From Mycolicibacterium septicum DSM 44393 (GTDB taxonomy: Bacteria > Actinomycetota > Actinomycetes > Mycobacteriales > Mycobacteriaceae), in assembly GCF_000455325.1 (NCBI RefSeq), contig NZ_HG322951.1:1308536-1372535 (forward strand): a stretch of DNA of 64,000 bases, given 5' to 3'. Below, piece after piece: positions 42,926-51,848 of this stretch; position 1 is the first letter of the stretch, and each line of letters opens with the position of its first letter. The notes under the pieces are model-generated. The model was not told the DNA's origin. It saw nothing but the letters and a program-made list of their open reading frames with translations, and made no database searches. The translations under genes and the position numbers were made by a program.

Positions 42926-44932
42926 CTAGCGCTCGGCGTTCAGGCCCGGCCACCAGATCCGCGGGCCGATCAGCGTGAACAGCGCCGGGATGATGACGGT
43001 GCGGACGACGAAGGTGTCCAGCAGGATGCCCAGGCCGACGATGATGCCGAGCTGGGTCAGCACGATCAGCGGCAGCACGCCCAGCACGCAGAACACCGCT
43101 GCCAGCACCACACCGGCGCTGGTGATCACCGCACCGGTGGCCGAGACCGCGCGCACGATGCCCTGCCGTGTGCCGTATTCCGGGGTCTCCTCGCGGGCCC
43201 GCGTCACCAGGAAGATCGTGTAATCCACGCCGAGGGCCACCAGGAACAGGAAGGCGAACAGCGGGGTGCTGTTGTCCAGTGCCGGGAAGCCGAACACATG
43301 CACGCTGGCCCAGCCGCCCAGACCGAGCGCGGCCAGCGCGCTCAGCACCGTGACGCCGACCAGCACCAGCGGTGCGAGCGCCGAGCGCAGCAGCAGGTAG
43401 AGCACCGCCAGAACCACTGCCAGGATCGCCGGGATCACCACGAGCCGGTCGCGCTGGGCCGCCGCGGCGGCATCCCTGGCCTGGGCGTCGGACCCGCCCA
43501 CAACCGCGGTCCGGTCCGCGGACCGCACCGAATCACGCAGGGCGTCAATGGTTTCGAAGGCCTCGTCGGAAGCTGGTTCGGCCTTGAGTACCACCGACCA
43601 TTGGCTCAGCCCGGTCGGCGACTGGCCGGCGGGCGAAGCGGAGACGACGCCGGGGGTGTCGGTGATCGCGCGCTGCACCGCACCGGCCTTGCCGGTGGAG
43701 GCGATGACGCGGGTGGGGTCGGTCAGGCCGCTCGGGAAATGCGCGGCCAGTGTCTGGTATCCGGTCACCGATTCGGCCTGCACCCGGAACTGCTCGGTCT
43801 GGGTCAGTCCGATCGGCGTGGCCAGCAGCGCGGTGCACAGCACGGCCAGGCCGGCCAGCGAGGCCACCGCGACGCGGGCGGGTTTGCGCGCCACGGAGTC
43901 CGCAATCCGGTGCCAGAAACCGCTTTCGGTCAGCGGCGTGGCGCCGACCTTGGGGATGAACGGCCAGAACAGCCGCTTGCCGCACAGGGCGAGCAGTGGC
44001 GGCAACACGACCAGCACGAAGATCGCGGCGACCACCAGACCCGATGCGGCCTGCACGCCGAGGCTGCGGTTGCTCGGCGCGGAGGCGAACAGCAGTGTCA
44101 GCAGGGCCAGCACCACGGTGGCGTTACTCGCCACGATTGCCGGGGCGGCGGCCCGCACCGCAACCACGAGGGCTTCGCGGTGCTGTTCGGTCCGCCCCAG
44201 CTCCTCCCGGTACCGCGAGATCAACAGCAGCGCATAGTTGGTGCCCGCACCGAACACCAGCACGCTCGTGATACCCGACGTCGAACCGTCCGGGCTCAGG
44301 CCGAATCCGGAGGCCACCGCGGTCCCGACGACGGCGCCCACGCGATCGGCGAAGGCGATCACCAGCAGCGGCACCAGCCACAGCACCGGCGAGCGATAGG
44401 TGACGATCAGCAGCAGCGCCACCACCGCGGCGGTCACCGCGAGCAGTGTGATGTTCGCTCCGGCAAACGAATTGGCGATGTCGGCACCGAACGCGGGGCC
44501 GCCGGTGATCTCGGCCCGCAGCTCGGCAGGCAAGCCGTCGGTGGCGGTGGCGCGTAGATCTTTGACGGCGTCATTCAGCCCGAAGCCCGACAGGTCGGCC
44601 TTCAGCGGCACGGTGACCACCGCGGCCTTGCCGTCGTCGGAGACCACCAGCGGCGGGCCGGGCACGTCGGTCATCCGGTGGCGCGCATCGACGGTGGCGT
44701 CGACGTCGGCCATGGTGAGCTCACCGCCGTCGGCCCGGGTGACCACCAGGATCGCCGGAACCTGGTCTCCGCCGGGGAAATCGGCCCGCAGGGCGTCGGC
44801 CCGCGCCGACTCGGCGTCCGACGGGACGGCGACGGGCGACTGCGAGGCGGCGTCACCGCCGCTGAGCAGGCCCAGTAGACCGCCGGAGACCACCACGACC
44901 AGCACGGCCAGCCACGTCAGACGCCTAATCAC
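42926..44932 (-). CDS. MMPL-domain (RND-type) membrane transporter
   Basis: 668 residues from GTG at 44932. One N-terminal membrane helix, an outside loop (SDAESARADALRADFPGGDQ), then a cluster of five helices (ITLLAVTAAVVALLLIVTYR onward), with a second repeat after the loop near residues 400-450. TSVLVFGAGTNYALLLISRY and ALGVDYTIFLVTRAREETPE are the MMPL signature positions (G-x3-DY in the second repeat, GTNY in the first). Proton-driven export of a lipid or drug is expected. It lacks the long C-terminal domain of large MmpL proteins. Its start overlaps the end of the Na+/H+ antiporter gene by 8 bp. Confidence 0.88.
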   Translation of the reverse strand: MIRRLTWLAVLVVVVSGGLLGLLSGGDAASQSPVAVPSDAESARADALRADFPGGDQVPAILVVTRADGGELTMADVDATVDARHRMTDVPGPPLVVSDDGKAAVVTVPLKADLSGFGLNDAVKDLRATATDGLPAELRAEITGGPAFGADIANSFAGANITLLAVTAAVVALLLIVTYRSPVLWLVPLLVIAFADRVGAVVGTAVASGFGLSPDGSTSGITSVLVFGAGTNYALLLISRYREELGRTEQHREALVVAVRAAAPAIVASNATVVLALLTLLFASAPSNRSLGVQAASGLVVAAIFVLVVLPPLLALCGKRLFWPFIPKVGATPLTESGFWHRIADSVARKPARVAVASLAGLAVLCTALLATPIGLTQTEQFRVQAESVTGYQTLAAHFPSGLTDPTRVIASTGKAGAVQRAITDTPGVVSASPAGQSPTGLSQWSVVLKAEPASDEAFETIDALRDSVRSADRTAVVGGSDAQARDAAAAAQRDRLVVIPAILAVVLAVLYLLLRSALAPLVLVGVTVLSALAALGLGGWASVHVFGFPALDNSTPLFAFLFLVALGVDYTIFLVTRAREETPEYGTRQGIVRAVSATGAVITSAGVVLAAVFCVLGVLPLIVLTQLGIIVGLGILLDTFVVRTVIIPALFTLIGPRIWWPGLNAER

Positions 44933-46517
44933 GATTCAGTGTCGCCTCTTCCAGATCGAGCCCATGCAGCACAGTACGCAGGACCTCGTCATCGATGTGG
45001 CCCGCGTCGCGTTCGGCGATGAACGTGTCCCGTTCGGCGGCAAGCATTTCCAGTCGCAGCCGGCGGAATGCGGACGTCGGGCTCTCGCCGATGTCGGCGT
45101 CGTCGCGGCCCAGCCGCTCCCAGGCGGCATTGCGGCGCCGGGTGTTCCAGGCCCGCAACACGTCGGCGGCGCGCTGGGGCACGTCGTTGGTGGCTGATTG
45201 CTCGGCCAGCAACGCGTCGAGTCGCTCGGCTGCGGCACGGGCGGCCTTGTCCTGCGCGGCGGCGGTGGCGATCGCATCGCTGTGTGCCTCGTCGCCCTGG
45301 GCCCCGAGGACCCGGATGAACCACGGCAGCGTCAGCCCGTGCAGCAACAGTGTGCCGACCACGACGACGAAGGTCAGGAACACCAACTGCGGGCGACCGG
45401 GGAAGGGATCACCGGCCAGGGTGGTGGCGGGTACGGCGAACGCGGCGGCCAACGACACGACGCCGCGCATACCCGCCCAGGCCACGATGAACACCTGAGC
45501 CCGGGACGGTTCGGGTTCGTGATCGCGGATCCGCTTGGACAGCATGCGGGGCAGGTAGGTGGACAGGTAAACCCACACCATCCGCACCCCGATCACCGTG
45601 GTGAGCACGGCCGCCGAGGAGATCGCCAGGGTGGCGGCCGAGATCCCGGCCAGCTCGGCGATCACCTTGGGCAGTTGCAGGCCGATCAGCAGGAACGCGA
45701 ACGATTCCAGGATCAGCTGCAGGGCCTTCCACACCGCCTTGTCCTGGAGGCGCGTCGCGTAGCCGGCCTGGGTGTCGCGCTGGCCCAGCAGCAGGGCCGC
45801 CACCACCACGGCGATCACGCCCGAGCCGTGGATCTCCTCGGCCAGCAGGTAGATGAAGAACGGCGCCACCAGGCCGATCGCGCTTTCGACCAGCGGGTCG
45901 TCGAGCCGGGTGCGGATGAAGTTCACCGCCATGCCGACCAGCCAGCCCACCACGACGCCGCCCACCGCGGCCAGGGCGAATGTGCCCAGCCCGCTGCTCC
46001 AGGTGGCGGCGGTGCCGATGGCGGCACCCAGAGCCACCTTGTAGGCGGTCAGCGCGGTGGCGTCGTTCAGCAGGCTCTCGCCGCCCAACAGCGTCATGGT
46101 GCGTCGTGGCAGCCCGAGCCTGCGGCCGACGGCGGTGGCCGAGACGGCGTCGGGCGGGGCGACGATGGCACCCAGGGTCAGAGCCGCGGCAATGGTGAGC
46201 TCGGGCACGGTGTGGAAGGCGACGATGCCGACGACGAATGTGGTGGCCAGCGGCAGCCCGACGGCAAGGAACCCGATCGGGCGGATGTTGCGGCGCAGCG
46301 CCACGTAGCTGCTCTCCAGCCCCGCCGACCACAGCAGCGGCGGCAGGATCACGAAGAGCACCAGGTCGGGATCCAGGTGTACGTCGTGGAAGCCGGGTAG
46401 CGCGCTGCCGGCCAGGCCGGCCACCACCAGCGCCAGTGGCGCCGAGACGTCGAAGCGGCGGGCCACGGCGGCCAGCAGAACTGCGGCGACCAGAGCCGCC
46501 AGGAGTGAGGCACCCAC
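44925..46517 (-). CDS. CPA1-family Na+/H+ antiporter
   Basis: 530 residues from GTG at 46517, behind an AGGAGG site. About 12 membrane segments; the ND motif of electroneutral CPA1 exchangers is in LLGGESLLNDATALTAYKVA, and the upstream block is LGAIVAPPDAVSATAVGRRL. The cytosolic tail from about 420 is helical and charged (AHSDAIATAAAQDKAARAAA to LDLEEATLNRD). It exchanges Na+ (or K+) for H+ to set internal pH. It is divergent from a UBP zinc-finger gene 43 bp away and overlaps the MMPL gene. Confidence 0.93.
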   Translation of the reverse strand: MGASLLAALVAAVLLAAVARRFDVSAPLALVVAGLAGSALPGFHDVHLDPDLVLFVILPPLLWSAGLESSYVALRRNIRPIGFLAVGLPLATTFVVGIVAFHTVPELTIAAALTLGAIVAPPDAVSATAVGRRLGLPRRTMTLLGGESLLNDATALTAYKVALGAAIGTAATWSSGLGTFALAAVGGVVVGWLVGMAVNFIRTRLDDPLVESAIGLVAPFFIYLLAEEIHGSGVIAVVVAALLLGQRDTQAGYATRLQDKAVWKALQLILESFAFLLIGLQLPKVIAELAGISAATLAISSAAVLTTVIGVRMVWVYLSTYLPRMLSKRIRDHEPEPSRAQVFIVAWAGMRGVVSLAAAFAVPATTLAGDPFPGRPQLVFLTFVVVVGTLLLHGLTLPWFIRVLGAQGDEAHSDAIATAAAQDKAARAAAERLDALLAEQSATNDVPQRAADVLRAWNTRRRNAAWERLGRDDADIGESPTSAFRRLRLEMLAAERDTFIAERDAGHIDDEVLRTVLHGLDLEEATLNRD

Positions 46518-46560
46518 GTTGTCGTTCCTCCTTCGTGTGCCGTGCCTATCCTTGATCAAC

Positions 46561-46863
46561 ATGTTGAGGAGATCACGCCGGCGGGAGCAGAATCCGGCGC
46601 CTCGCACCTGCGAACATCTCGATGCGGCGGTCGACGAGCCGCAACCGCTGACCCCCGGGAAGTGCCAGGAATGCGAGCAAGACGGCGAGACCAACTGGGC
46701 GCATCTGCGGATGTGCCTCACGTGCGGTCACGTCGGTTGCTGTGACTCGAGCCCGCATCAGCATGCCACCAAGCACTTTCACCAGAGCGGTCATCCGGTC
46801 ATGCGCTCGGCCGAACCCGGTGAGAGCTGGCGTTGGTGCTATATCGACCATCGAGTCGGGTGA
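46561..46863 (+). CDS. UBP-type zinc-finger protein
   Basis: 100 residues from ATG at 46561. The zinc-finger pattern starts at CEHLDAAV and continues CQECEQDGETNWAHLRMCLT, CGHVGCCDSSPHQHATKHFH and SGHPVMRS, with the Cys/His set of the UBP/BUZ finger (C..H..C-x2-C..C-x2-C..C..H..H..H). In eukaryotes this domain binds ubiquitin C-termini. In bacteria the role is unclear; I recall copies fused to or next to Na+/H+ antiporters, as here. It is divergent from the antiporter and 24 bp before purT. Confidence 0.88.
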   Translation: MLRRSRRREQNPAPRTCEHLDAAVDEPQPLTPGKCQECEQDGETNWAHLRMCLTCGHVGCCDSSPHQHATKHFHQSGHPVMRSAEPGESWRWCYIDHRVG

Positions 46864-46887
46864 CGATCTGGCAGGCTGGTGCGTGCG

Positions 46888-48192
46888 ATGAGTGAATCGA
46901 TTGAGGACGCGCAGACCGATGACCTGACCGACGGCCAGGTCGACGGTGCCGAAGATGCTCCGGCCGAGGCCACGACCGACGGATCAGAAGAGCGGACGGA
47001 CGCCGCCAAGCCGACCGAGCCTGCGGCGACGGTGCTGCTGCTGGGTTCGGGCGACCTGAGCCGTGAGCTGGCGCTGGCGTTCCAGCGGCTGGGCGGCGTC
47101 GTGGTGGCCGCCGACCGGTACTACGCGCCCGCCCACGGCGTCGCGGACCGCTCCGCGGTGATCAAGATGAACGACGCCGAGGAGCTCGCCGCGCTGATCG
47201 AGCGGGAGAAGCCGCGTTACGTGGTCGCCGAGTCCGGCGTCATCGCCGCCGACGCACTGGTCGCGGTGGCCGAGCGGGGCGACATCGAGGTTCTGCCCGC
47301 CCCGCGCAGCATCCGGCTCAGCCAGGACCGCGAGGGCCTGCGCCGGCTGGCGTCCGACGAGCTGGGCCTGCCGACGGTGCCGTTCTGGTTCGCCGGGTCG
47401 GTCGAGGAGCTGACCGCGGTCGCCGAGCATGCCGGCTTCCCGCTGGTGATCAAGCCTGTGGTGGGCGCGCAGCGCGACGGCGAGTCGGTGCTGCTGCGCC
47501 CCGATGACGTCGAACCCGCCTGGCAGCGTGCGACCACTGCCGGACACATCGCCCACAACCGGGTGCTGGCCGAGTCCGTCGTCGAGGTCGAGTACGAGAT
47601 CACGATGCTGACCGTGCGTACCACCGGCCCCTCCGGCCCCGGCGTGCAGTTCTGCGAGCCGATCGGGCACCGTCAGGTGGGAACCGACGTGCTGGAGTCC
47701 TGGCAGCCTCAGCCGCTGACGCCGGCCGCCCTGGACGCCGCGAAGTCGATTTCCGCGCGGATCGTCAACTCCCTGGGCGGCCGCGGGGTGTTCGGGGTCG
47801 AGCTGCTGGTTCAGGGCGACGACGTGTACTTCTCCGACGTGCGGATCCGTCCGCACGACAGCGGCCTGGTGACCCTGCGGTCGCAGCGGTTGTCGGAGTT
47901 CGAGATGCACGCACGGGCAATCCTGGGCCTGGCCGTGGACACCATCATGATCTCTCCGGCGGCTGCCGAGGTCAGCTACGGTGGCGCCGATTCCGGCGAG
48001 CTGTCGGGCGACATCAGCGCGGTGCTGGAAGAGGCGCTGGCCACCTCGGAAAGCGATGTGCGGCTGTTCGGTCGCCCCGGTGAATCCGAACCTCCGCGGC
48101 GTCTGGGTGTGGCGTTGGCCACCGCTCCTGACGTGATCATCGCCCGTGACCGCGCCCGCCGGGTCGGCACCGCGCTGCGCAAGTTGCGGTAG
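46888..48192 (+). CDS. purT: Formate-dependent GAR transformylase
   Basis: 434 residues from ATG at 46888. It is an ATP-grasp enzyme: N-terminal domain VLLLGSGDLSRELALAFQRL, YAPAHGVADRSAVIKMND; ATP-grasp SQDREGLRRLASDELGLPTV, FPLVIKPVVGAQRDGESV, EITMLTVRTTG; C-terminal VYFSDVRIRPHDSGLVTL. It makes formyl-GAR from GAR, formate and ATP in purine synthesis. Corresponds to Rv0389, about 419 residues. The first ~45 residues are an acidic tail (EDAQTDDLTDGQVDGAEDAP) not expected in PurT from other bacteria. Confidence 0.94.
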   Translation: MSESIEDAQTDDLTDGQVDGAEDAPAEATTDGSEERTDAAKPTEPAATVLLLGSGDLSRELALAFQRLGGVVVAADRYYAPAHGVADRSAVIKMNDAEELAALIEREKPRYVVAESGVIAADALVAVAERGDIEVLPAPRSIRLSQDREGLRRLASDELGLPTVPFWFAGSVEELTAVAEHAGFPLVIKPVVGAQRDGESVLLRPDDVEPAWQRATTAGHIAHNRVLAESVVEVEYEITMLTVRTTGPSGPGVQFCEPIGHRQVGTDVLESWQPQPLTPAALDAAKSISARIVNSLGGRGVFGVELLVQGDDVYFSDVRIRPHDSGLVTLRSQRLSEFEMHARAILGLAVDTIMISPAAAEVSYGGADSGELSGDISAVLEEALATSESDVRLFGRPGESEPPRRLGVALATAPDVIIARDRARRVGTALRKLR

Positions 48193-48198
48193 TAGGCC

Positions 48199-48645
48199 GT
48201 GGACGAGGAAGAGCAGGATCGGCCCACGATGGCCCCGTTCCTCGGGGCGTTGGCCGTCATTGTGCTCGCCGTGATCGTTGTGGTCCTGCTGAACAGCTTC
48301 GGCACCGACGGGCGCAGCGAGGAACAGAAGGTCAGCCTCGCCGCGGTCGGCCAGAACGACGCGCTGCAGCGGGAGAATTTCAGCGAATTCTCCGGCTACA
48401 CCTGCGCCGCCCAGCGCGGAGCCGAGGCAGATTTCATTGCCCGTCAGCGTGATTCGGTGGCCAAACAGGGGGCCAGGTACGTCGACGACGTGACCGCGGT
48501 GAAGGTCGACGGGGACCGGGCCACGGCAACCGTGGTCTACCACTTCGGCAATACCCCTGACGCGAAGGTGAACACCGAGGCGACGTTCGTGCGTGAGGAC
48601 GGCGAATGGCGCGTCTGCTCGAGTATGGGAGACTCACGCCCGTGA
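48199..48645 (+). CDS. Small membrane protein with extracytoplasmic NTF2-like domain
   Basis: 148 residues from GTG at 48199. A short acidic head (MDEEEQDRPT) is followed by one membrane segment (about 12-33, PFLGALAVIVLAVIVVVLLN) and an outside domain with NFSEFSGYTCAAQRGAEADF and TFVREDGEWRVCSSMG. The Cys pair and the closing EWRxC pattern match the domain of the Rv0361-like protein at 32033-32824, so the two are likely distant paralogs. It lies between purT and the rhodanese gene, whose start overlaps its stop. Function unknown. Confidence 0.75.
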   Translation: MDEEEQDRPTMAPFLGALAVIVLAVIVVVLLNSFGTDGRSEEQKVSLAAVGQNDALQRENFSEFSGYTCAAQRGAEADFIARQRDSVAKQGARYVDDVTAVKVDGDRATATVVYHFGNTPDAKVNTEATFVREDGEWRVCSSMGDSRP

Positions 48646-49055
48646 GCTATGCGGGAGACATCACGCCCGAGGAGGCCTGGAAACTTCTGAGTGAGAATTC
48701 CGAGGCCGTGCTGGTGGACTGTCGAACTGACGCCGAATGGCGCTTCGTCGGTGTGCCGGACCTGTCCACCCTTGAGCGTGACGTGGTGTACGTGGAATGG
48801 AACCGGAACGACGGCAGCCATAACGATGGGTTCGTCGACGATCTCCGGGCGTCTGGCGTGACGCCGGGCGAGCGGCCGGTGGTCTTCCTGTGTCGCTCCG
48901 GCAACCGTTCGATCGGCGCCGCCGAGGCCGCCACCGCGGCGGGCATCGCGCCGTCCTACAACGTGCTCGACGGATTCGAGGGCAATCTGGACGAGAACCG
49001 CCACCGTGGCGGTACCGGTTGGAAGGCCGTCGGTCTGCCGTGGAAACAGAGCTGA
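48642..49055 (+). CDS. Rhodanese-domain sulfurtransferase (Rv0390-like)
   Basis: 137 residues from GTG at 48642 (overlap with the previous stop). A single rhodanese domain: DITPEEAWKLLSENSEAVLV, DCRTDAEWRFVGVPDL, active-site loop at C84 (VFLCRSGNRSIGAAEAA) and YNVLDGFEGNLD. The catalytic cysteine loop CRSGNR is intact. It probably carries persulfide sulfur. Eighteen bases upstream of metZ, so sulfur delivery to homocysteine synthesis or a shared sulfur regulon is plausible. Corresponds to Rv0390. Confidence 0.92.
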   Translation: MSYAGDITPEEAWKLLSENSEAVLVDCRTDAEWRFVGVPDLSTLERDVVYVEWNRNDGSHNDGFVDDLRASGVTPGERPVVFLCRSGNRSIGAAEAATAAGIAPSYNVLDGFEGNLDENRHRGGTGWKAVGLPWKQS

Positions 49056-49073
49056 AGTAGAGCTGAGAGTCTC

Positions 49074-50282
49074 ATGACTGACATCCCATCTGTCCGGATC
49101 CCGGCTGCCCTGCCCGAGGGCGTCAGCCAGGCCACCATCGGTGTGCGCGGCGGTCTGCTGCGTTCGGAGTTCGAGGAAACCGCCGAGGCGATGTACCTGA
49201 CCTCGGGGTACGTCTACGAGTCCGCGGCCGCGGCCGAGAAGGCGTTCACCGGCGAGATCGACCGCTTCGTCTACTCCCGCTACGGCAACCCGACCATCTC
49301 GATGTTCGAGGAGCGCCTGCGGCTCATCGAGGGTGCACCCGCGTGCTTCGCCACCGCCACCGGCATGGCGGCGGTGTTCACCGCCCTGGGCGCGCTGTTG
49401 GGCGCCGGCGACCGCCTGGTGGCCGCCCGCAGCCTGTTCGGGTCGTGCTTCGTGGTGTGTAACGAGATCCTTCCGCGCTGGGGTGTCGAGACGGTGTTCG
49501 TCGACGGTGACGACCTCTCGCAGTGGGAGGAGGCGCTGTCGGTGCCGACGCAGGCGGTGTTCTTCGAGACGCCGTCGAACCCCATGCAGTCGCTGGTCGA
49601 TATCGCCGCGGTGTCCGAGCTGGCGCATGCCGCCGGTGCAAAGGTCGTGCTGGACAACGTCTTTGCCACTCCACTTCTGCAGCAGGGCATCCCGCTCGGT
49701 GCGGATGTGGTGGTGTACTCCGGTACCAAGCACATCGACGGTCAGGGCCGGGTGCTGGGCGGGGCGATCCTGGGCGACAAGGAGTACATCGACGGCCCGG
49801 TGCAGAAGCTCATGCGCCACACCGGCCCGGCGATCAGTGCCTTCAATGCCTGGACGCTGCTGAAAGGTCTTGAGACGCTTGCGGTCCGGGTGGATTACTC
49901 GAACCGTTCGGCGCACACGGTGGCCGAGTTCCTGGAGTCCAAGGCCGGCGTGAACTGGGTCAAATACCCGTTCCTGGAATCACATCCGCAGCACGACCTG
50001 GCCAAGCGCCAGATGCGCGGCGGCGGCACCGTTGTCACCTTCGAGCTGGACGGCGGCAAGGACCGCGCCTTCGAGGTGCTCGACAAGCTGCGCGTCATCG
50101 ACATCTCCAACAACCTGGGCGATGCCAAGTCCCTGATCACCCACCCGGCCACCACCACGCACCGGGCCATGGGCCCGGAGGGGCGCGCCGCCATCGGGCT
50201 CGGCGACGGCGTGGTCCGCATCTCCGTGGGTCTGGAAGGCACCGAGGACCTGATCGCCGACCTGGACCAGGCGCTGGGTTAG
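49074..50282 (+). CDS. metZ: O-succinylhomoserine sulfhydrylase
   Basis: 402 residues of the Cys/Met metabolism PLP family; Rv0391 is 406. PLP-binding Lys219 lies in VVVYSGTKHIDGQGRVLGGA; RFVYSRYGNPTISMFEERLR and ATATGMAAVFTALGALLG are the tetramer and cofactor-phosphate blocks. It makes homocysteine from O-succinyl(or acetyl)homoserine and sulfide. Ordering after a rhodanese gene is as in M. tuberculosis. Confidence 0.95.
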   Translation: MTDIPSVRIPAALPEGVSQATIGVRGGLLRSEFEETAEAMYLTSGYVYESAAAAEKAFTGEIDRFVYSRYGNPTISMFEERLRLIEGAPACFATATGMAAVFTALGALLGAGDRLVAARSLFGSCFVVCNEILPRWGVETVFVDGDDLSQWEEALSVPTQAVFFETPSNPMQSLVDIAAVSELAHAAGAKVVLDNVFATPLLQQGIPLGADVVVYSGTKHIDGQGRVLGGAILGDKEYIDGPVQKLMRHTGPAISAFNAWTLLKGLETLAVRVDYSNRSAHTVAEFLESKAGVNWVKYPFLESHPQHDLAKRQMRGGGTVVTFELDGGKDRAFEVLDKLRVIDISNNLGDAKSLITHPATTTHRAMGPEGRAAIGLGDGVVRISVGLEGTEDLIADLDQALG

Positions 50283-50285
50283 CGC

Positions 50286-50693
50286 GTGTCACGCGGATCC
50301 GACGCGAAGAAGGCCCGCCGCCGCAAGCGGCAGGCCGACCGGGGTGTGAACCGGGTCTCGGCGGAGTCCGTCGACGAACTGGCGGACATCCCCGACGCTG
50401 TCGTCGCCGACCTGGCCGAGTTCGACGAGCGAATCACCCAGCGCGGCTGGGAGTTCGACGAGGAACAGTCGAACGACGACTACGCCGTGTGGTTCTACGA
50501 GCCGTCCGGGGCCCAGGTGGAAGACGGCCTGCCGGTGACCTCACTGTGGCTGGACGCGGCCGAGGACGGCGAGATCGTGCGGGTGGTGTTCGTCGGCAGC
50601 GTCGAGCGCTACGAGTTCGCGCACGAGGAATTGACCGGAGCCCTCGACGTGATCGAGGGCTACCGCGCCGGTCAGCCCCTGCCGGAGTTCTAG
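50286..50693 (+). CDS. Small conserved hypothetical protein
   Basis: 135 residues from GTG at 50286, 3 bp after metZ. A very basic head (SRGSDAKKARRRKRQADRG) is followed by an acidic domain (DIPDAVVADLAEFDERITQR, DYAVWFYEPSGAQVEDGLPV, TSLWLDAAEDGEIVRVVFVG). No motif I can name. The basic head could bind nucleic acid. It is probably co-transcribed with metZ. Its stop shares CTAG with the convergent SDR gene. Confidence 0.75.
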   Translation: MSRGSDAKKARRRKRQADRGVNRVSAESVDELADIPDAVVADLAEFDERITQRGWEFDEEQSNDDYAVWFYEPSGAQVEDGLPVTSLWLDAAEDGEIVRVVFVGSVERYEFAHEELTGALDVIEGYRAGQPLPEF

Positions 50694-51541
50694 CTTTCGA
50701 TGACTCCCTGGGCTGCCTGGGCCCGGTCCTCGTAGCTCTTGCGCTTGGCGGCGTCGAACTCCAGGAACACGCTGTCCAGGCCCAGCTTCTTGTTCATCCA
50801 GCGCCGGCCCTTGGGCGGCAGCATCTGCGCGGCCTGAGCGGTGAACCGCAGCGGCGGCGGTACGGACACGTGGGTCTTGGGCTTGTTGAGGGTCTTGATG
50901 ATCGCTGCGGCGATGTCTTCGGGCTCGACCGGCTTGATCGCCCCGCTGGATTTGGTGCCCGAGATCAGATCGGTGTTGGTGAACGGCGGCATGACCACTG
51001 ACACGTCCACCCCGTGCGGGGCCATCTCATCGGCCAGCGCGGTGGTCAGTCCCACCACGGCGTACTTGGCGCCGACGTAGACCACCTGGCCCGGCAGCGG
51101 GATCAGCCCCGACAGCGAGGCGATGTTGATGACGTGGCCGCTGCGGCGCTTAACCATCTCCGGCAGTGCCAGCTGGCAACCGGTGAGCACGCCGTAGACG
51201 TTGACCTCGATGGACGACCGGATCGACTGTTCGGACTGCTCCAGGAACGGGCCGATCGGCATGACGCCTGCGTTGTTGATCAGTACGTCGATGTGCCCAC
51301 CGCCGTCGGTGCGGGCCTTGGCGAGGAACGTCTCGAACGACTCGCGGTCGGTGACGTCGAGCGGGTAGCCGGACACCGGGCCGAGCTTGCTCAGTTCGAC
51401 GACGGCCGACTCCTGAAGAGCCACGTCACGGTCGCCGATGACGACGCGGGCACCGCGGGCCAGCAGGGCTTTGGCAGTGGCGTAACCGATGCCTCGCGCG
51501 GCGCCGGTGATCGCGATGGTCTTGCCCCTGATGTTGTCCAT
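50690..51541 (-). CDS. Short-chain dehydrogenase/reductase
   Basis: 283 residues from ATG at 51541. TGAARGIGYATAKALLARGA cofactor motif, VLINNAGVMPIGPF, catalytic serine in HVINIASLSGLIPLPGQ, YVGAK as YxxxK. The C-terminal ~60 residues (PPPLRFTAQAAQMLPPKGRR, WMNKKLGLDSVFLEFDAAKR) are a positively charged helix found in the SDR group of mycobacteria near lipid or steroid genes. An in-frame start eight codons upstream is possible. Substrate unknown. Confidence 0.88.
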   Translation of the reverse strand: MDNIRGKTIAITGAARGIGYATAKALLARGARVVIGDRDVALQESAVVELSKLGPVSGYPLDVTDRESFETFLAKARTDGGGHIDVLINNAGVMPIGPFLEQSEQSIRSSIEVNVYGVLTGCQLALPEMVKRRSGHVINIASLSGLIPLPGQVVYVGAKYAVVGLTTALADEMAPHGVDVSVVMPPFTNTDLISGTKSSGAIKPVEPEDIAAAIIKTLNKPKTHVSVPPPLRFTAQAAQMLPPKGRRWMNKKLGLDSVFLEFDAAKRKSYEDRAQAAQGVIES

Positions 51542-51626
51542 GGCGGCGAACTTTACACGTGTCAAGTTTTGCGCGGAAGGGGGTGATGAGGTCCGCCGTT
51601 CGCAGGGCTAGGCCATCTCCGCTGAA

Positions 51627-51848
51627 CTAATGGGCCCCGTATGACGACTCTGCCGGGTAGGACCCCCACGACGGCGGCGACGGCCACGTCGGGTCCGCCG
51701 GGTAGCTCGAGTCGGCGGGATAGGACGACACGGGTGACGTCGCCGCGGCGGTGCCGGTACCGGCGAATGGCATGGAAATGGCCGCCCCGAACATCAATCC
51801 GGTGATGAGCATTTTCTTTGTGGCGCCCGACGCTGATCGAATCCCCAT
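51627..51848 (-). CDS. Small secreted protein with SYPAD-type repeats
   Basis: 73 residues from ATG at 51848, preceded by GGGAGGGG. A signal peptide (about 1-35, KKMLITGLMFGAAISMPFAG, ending near GTAAA) precedes a ~38-residue mature part rich in S, Y, P and W: the unit SYPA(D/E) occurs three times and WPSPPSW once. No cysteine. It is likely exported or wall-associated. Function unknown. It stands alone, 86 bp upstream of the SDR start on the same strand. Confidence 0.65.
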   Translation of the reverse strand: MGIRSASGATKKMLITGLMFGAAISMPFAGTGTAAATSPVSSYPADSSYPADPTWPSPPSWGSYPAESSYGAH

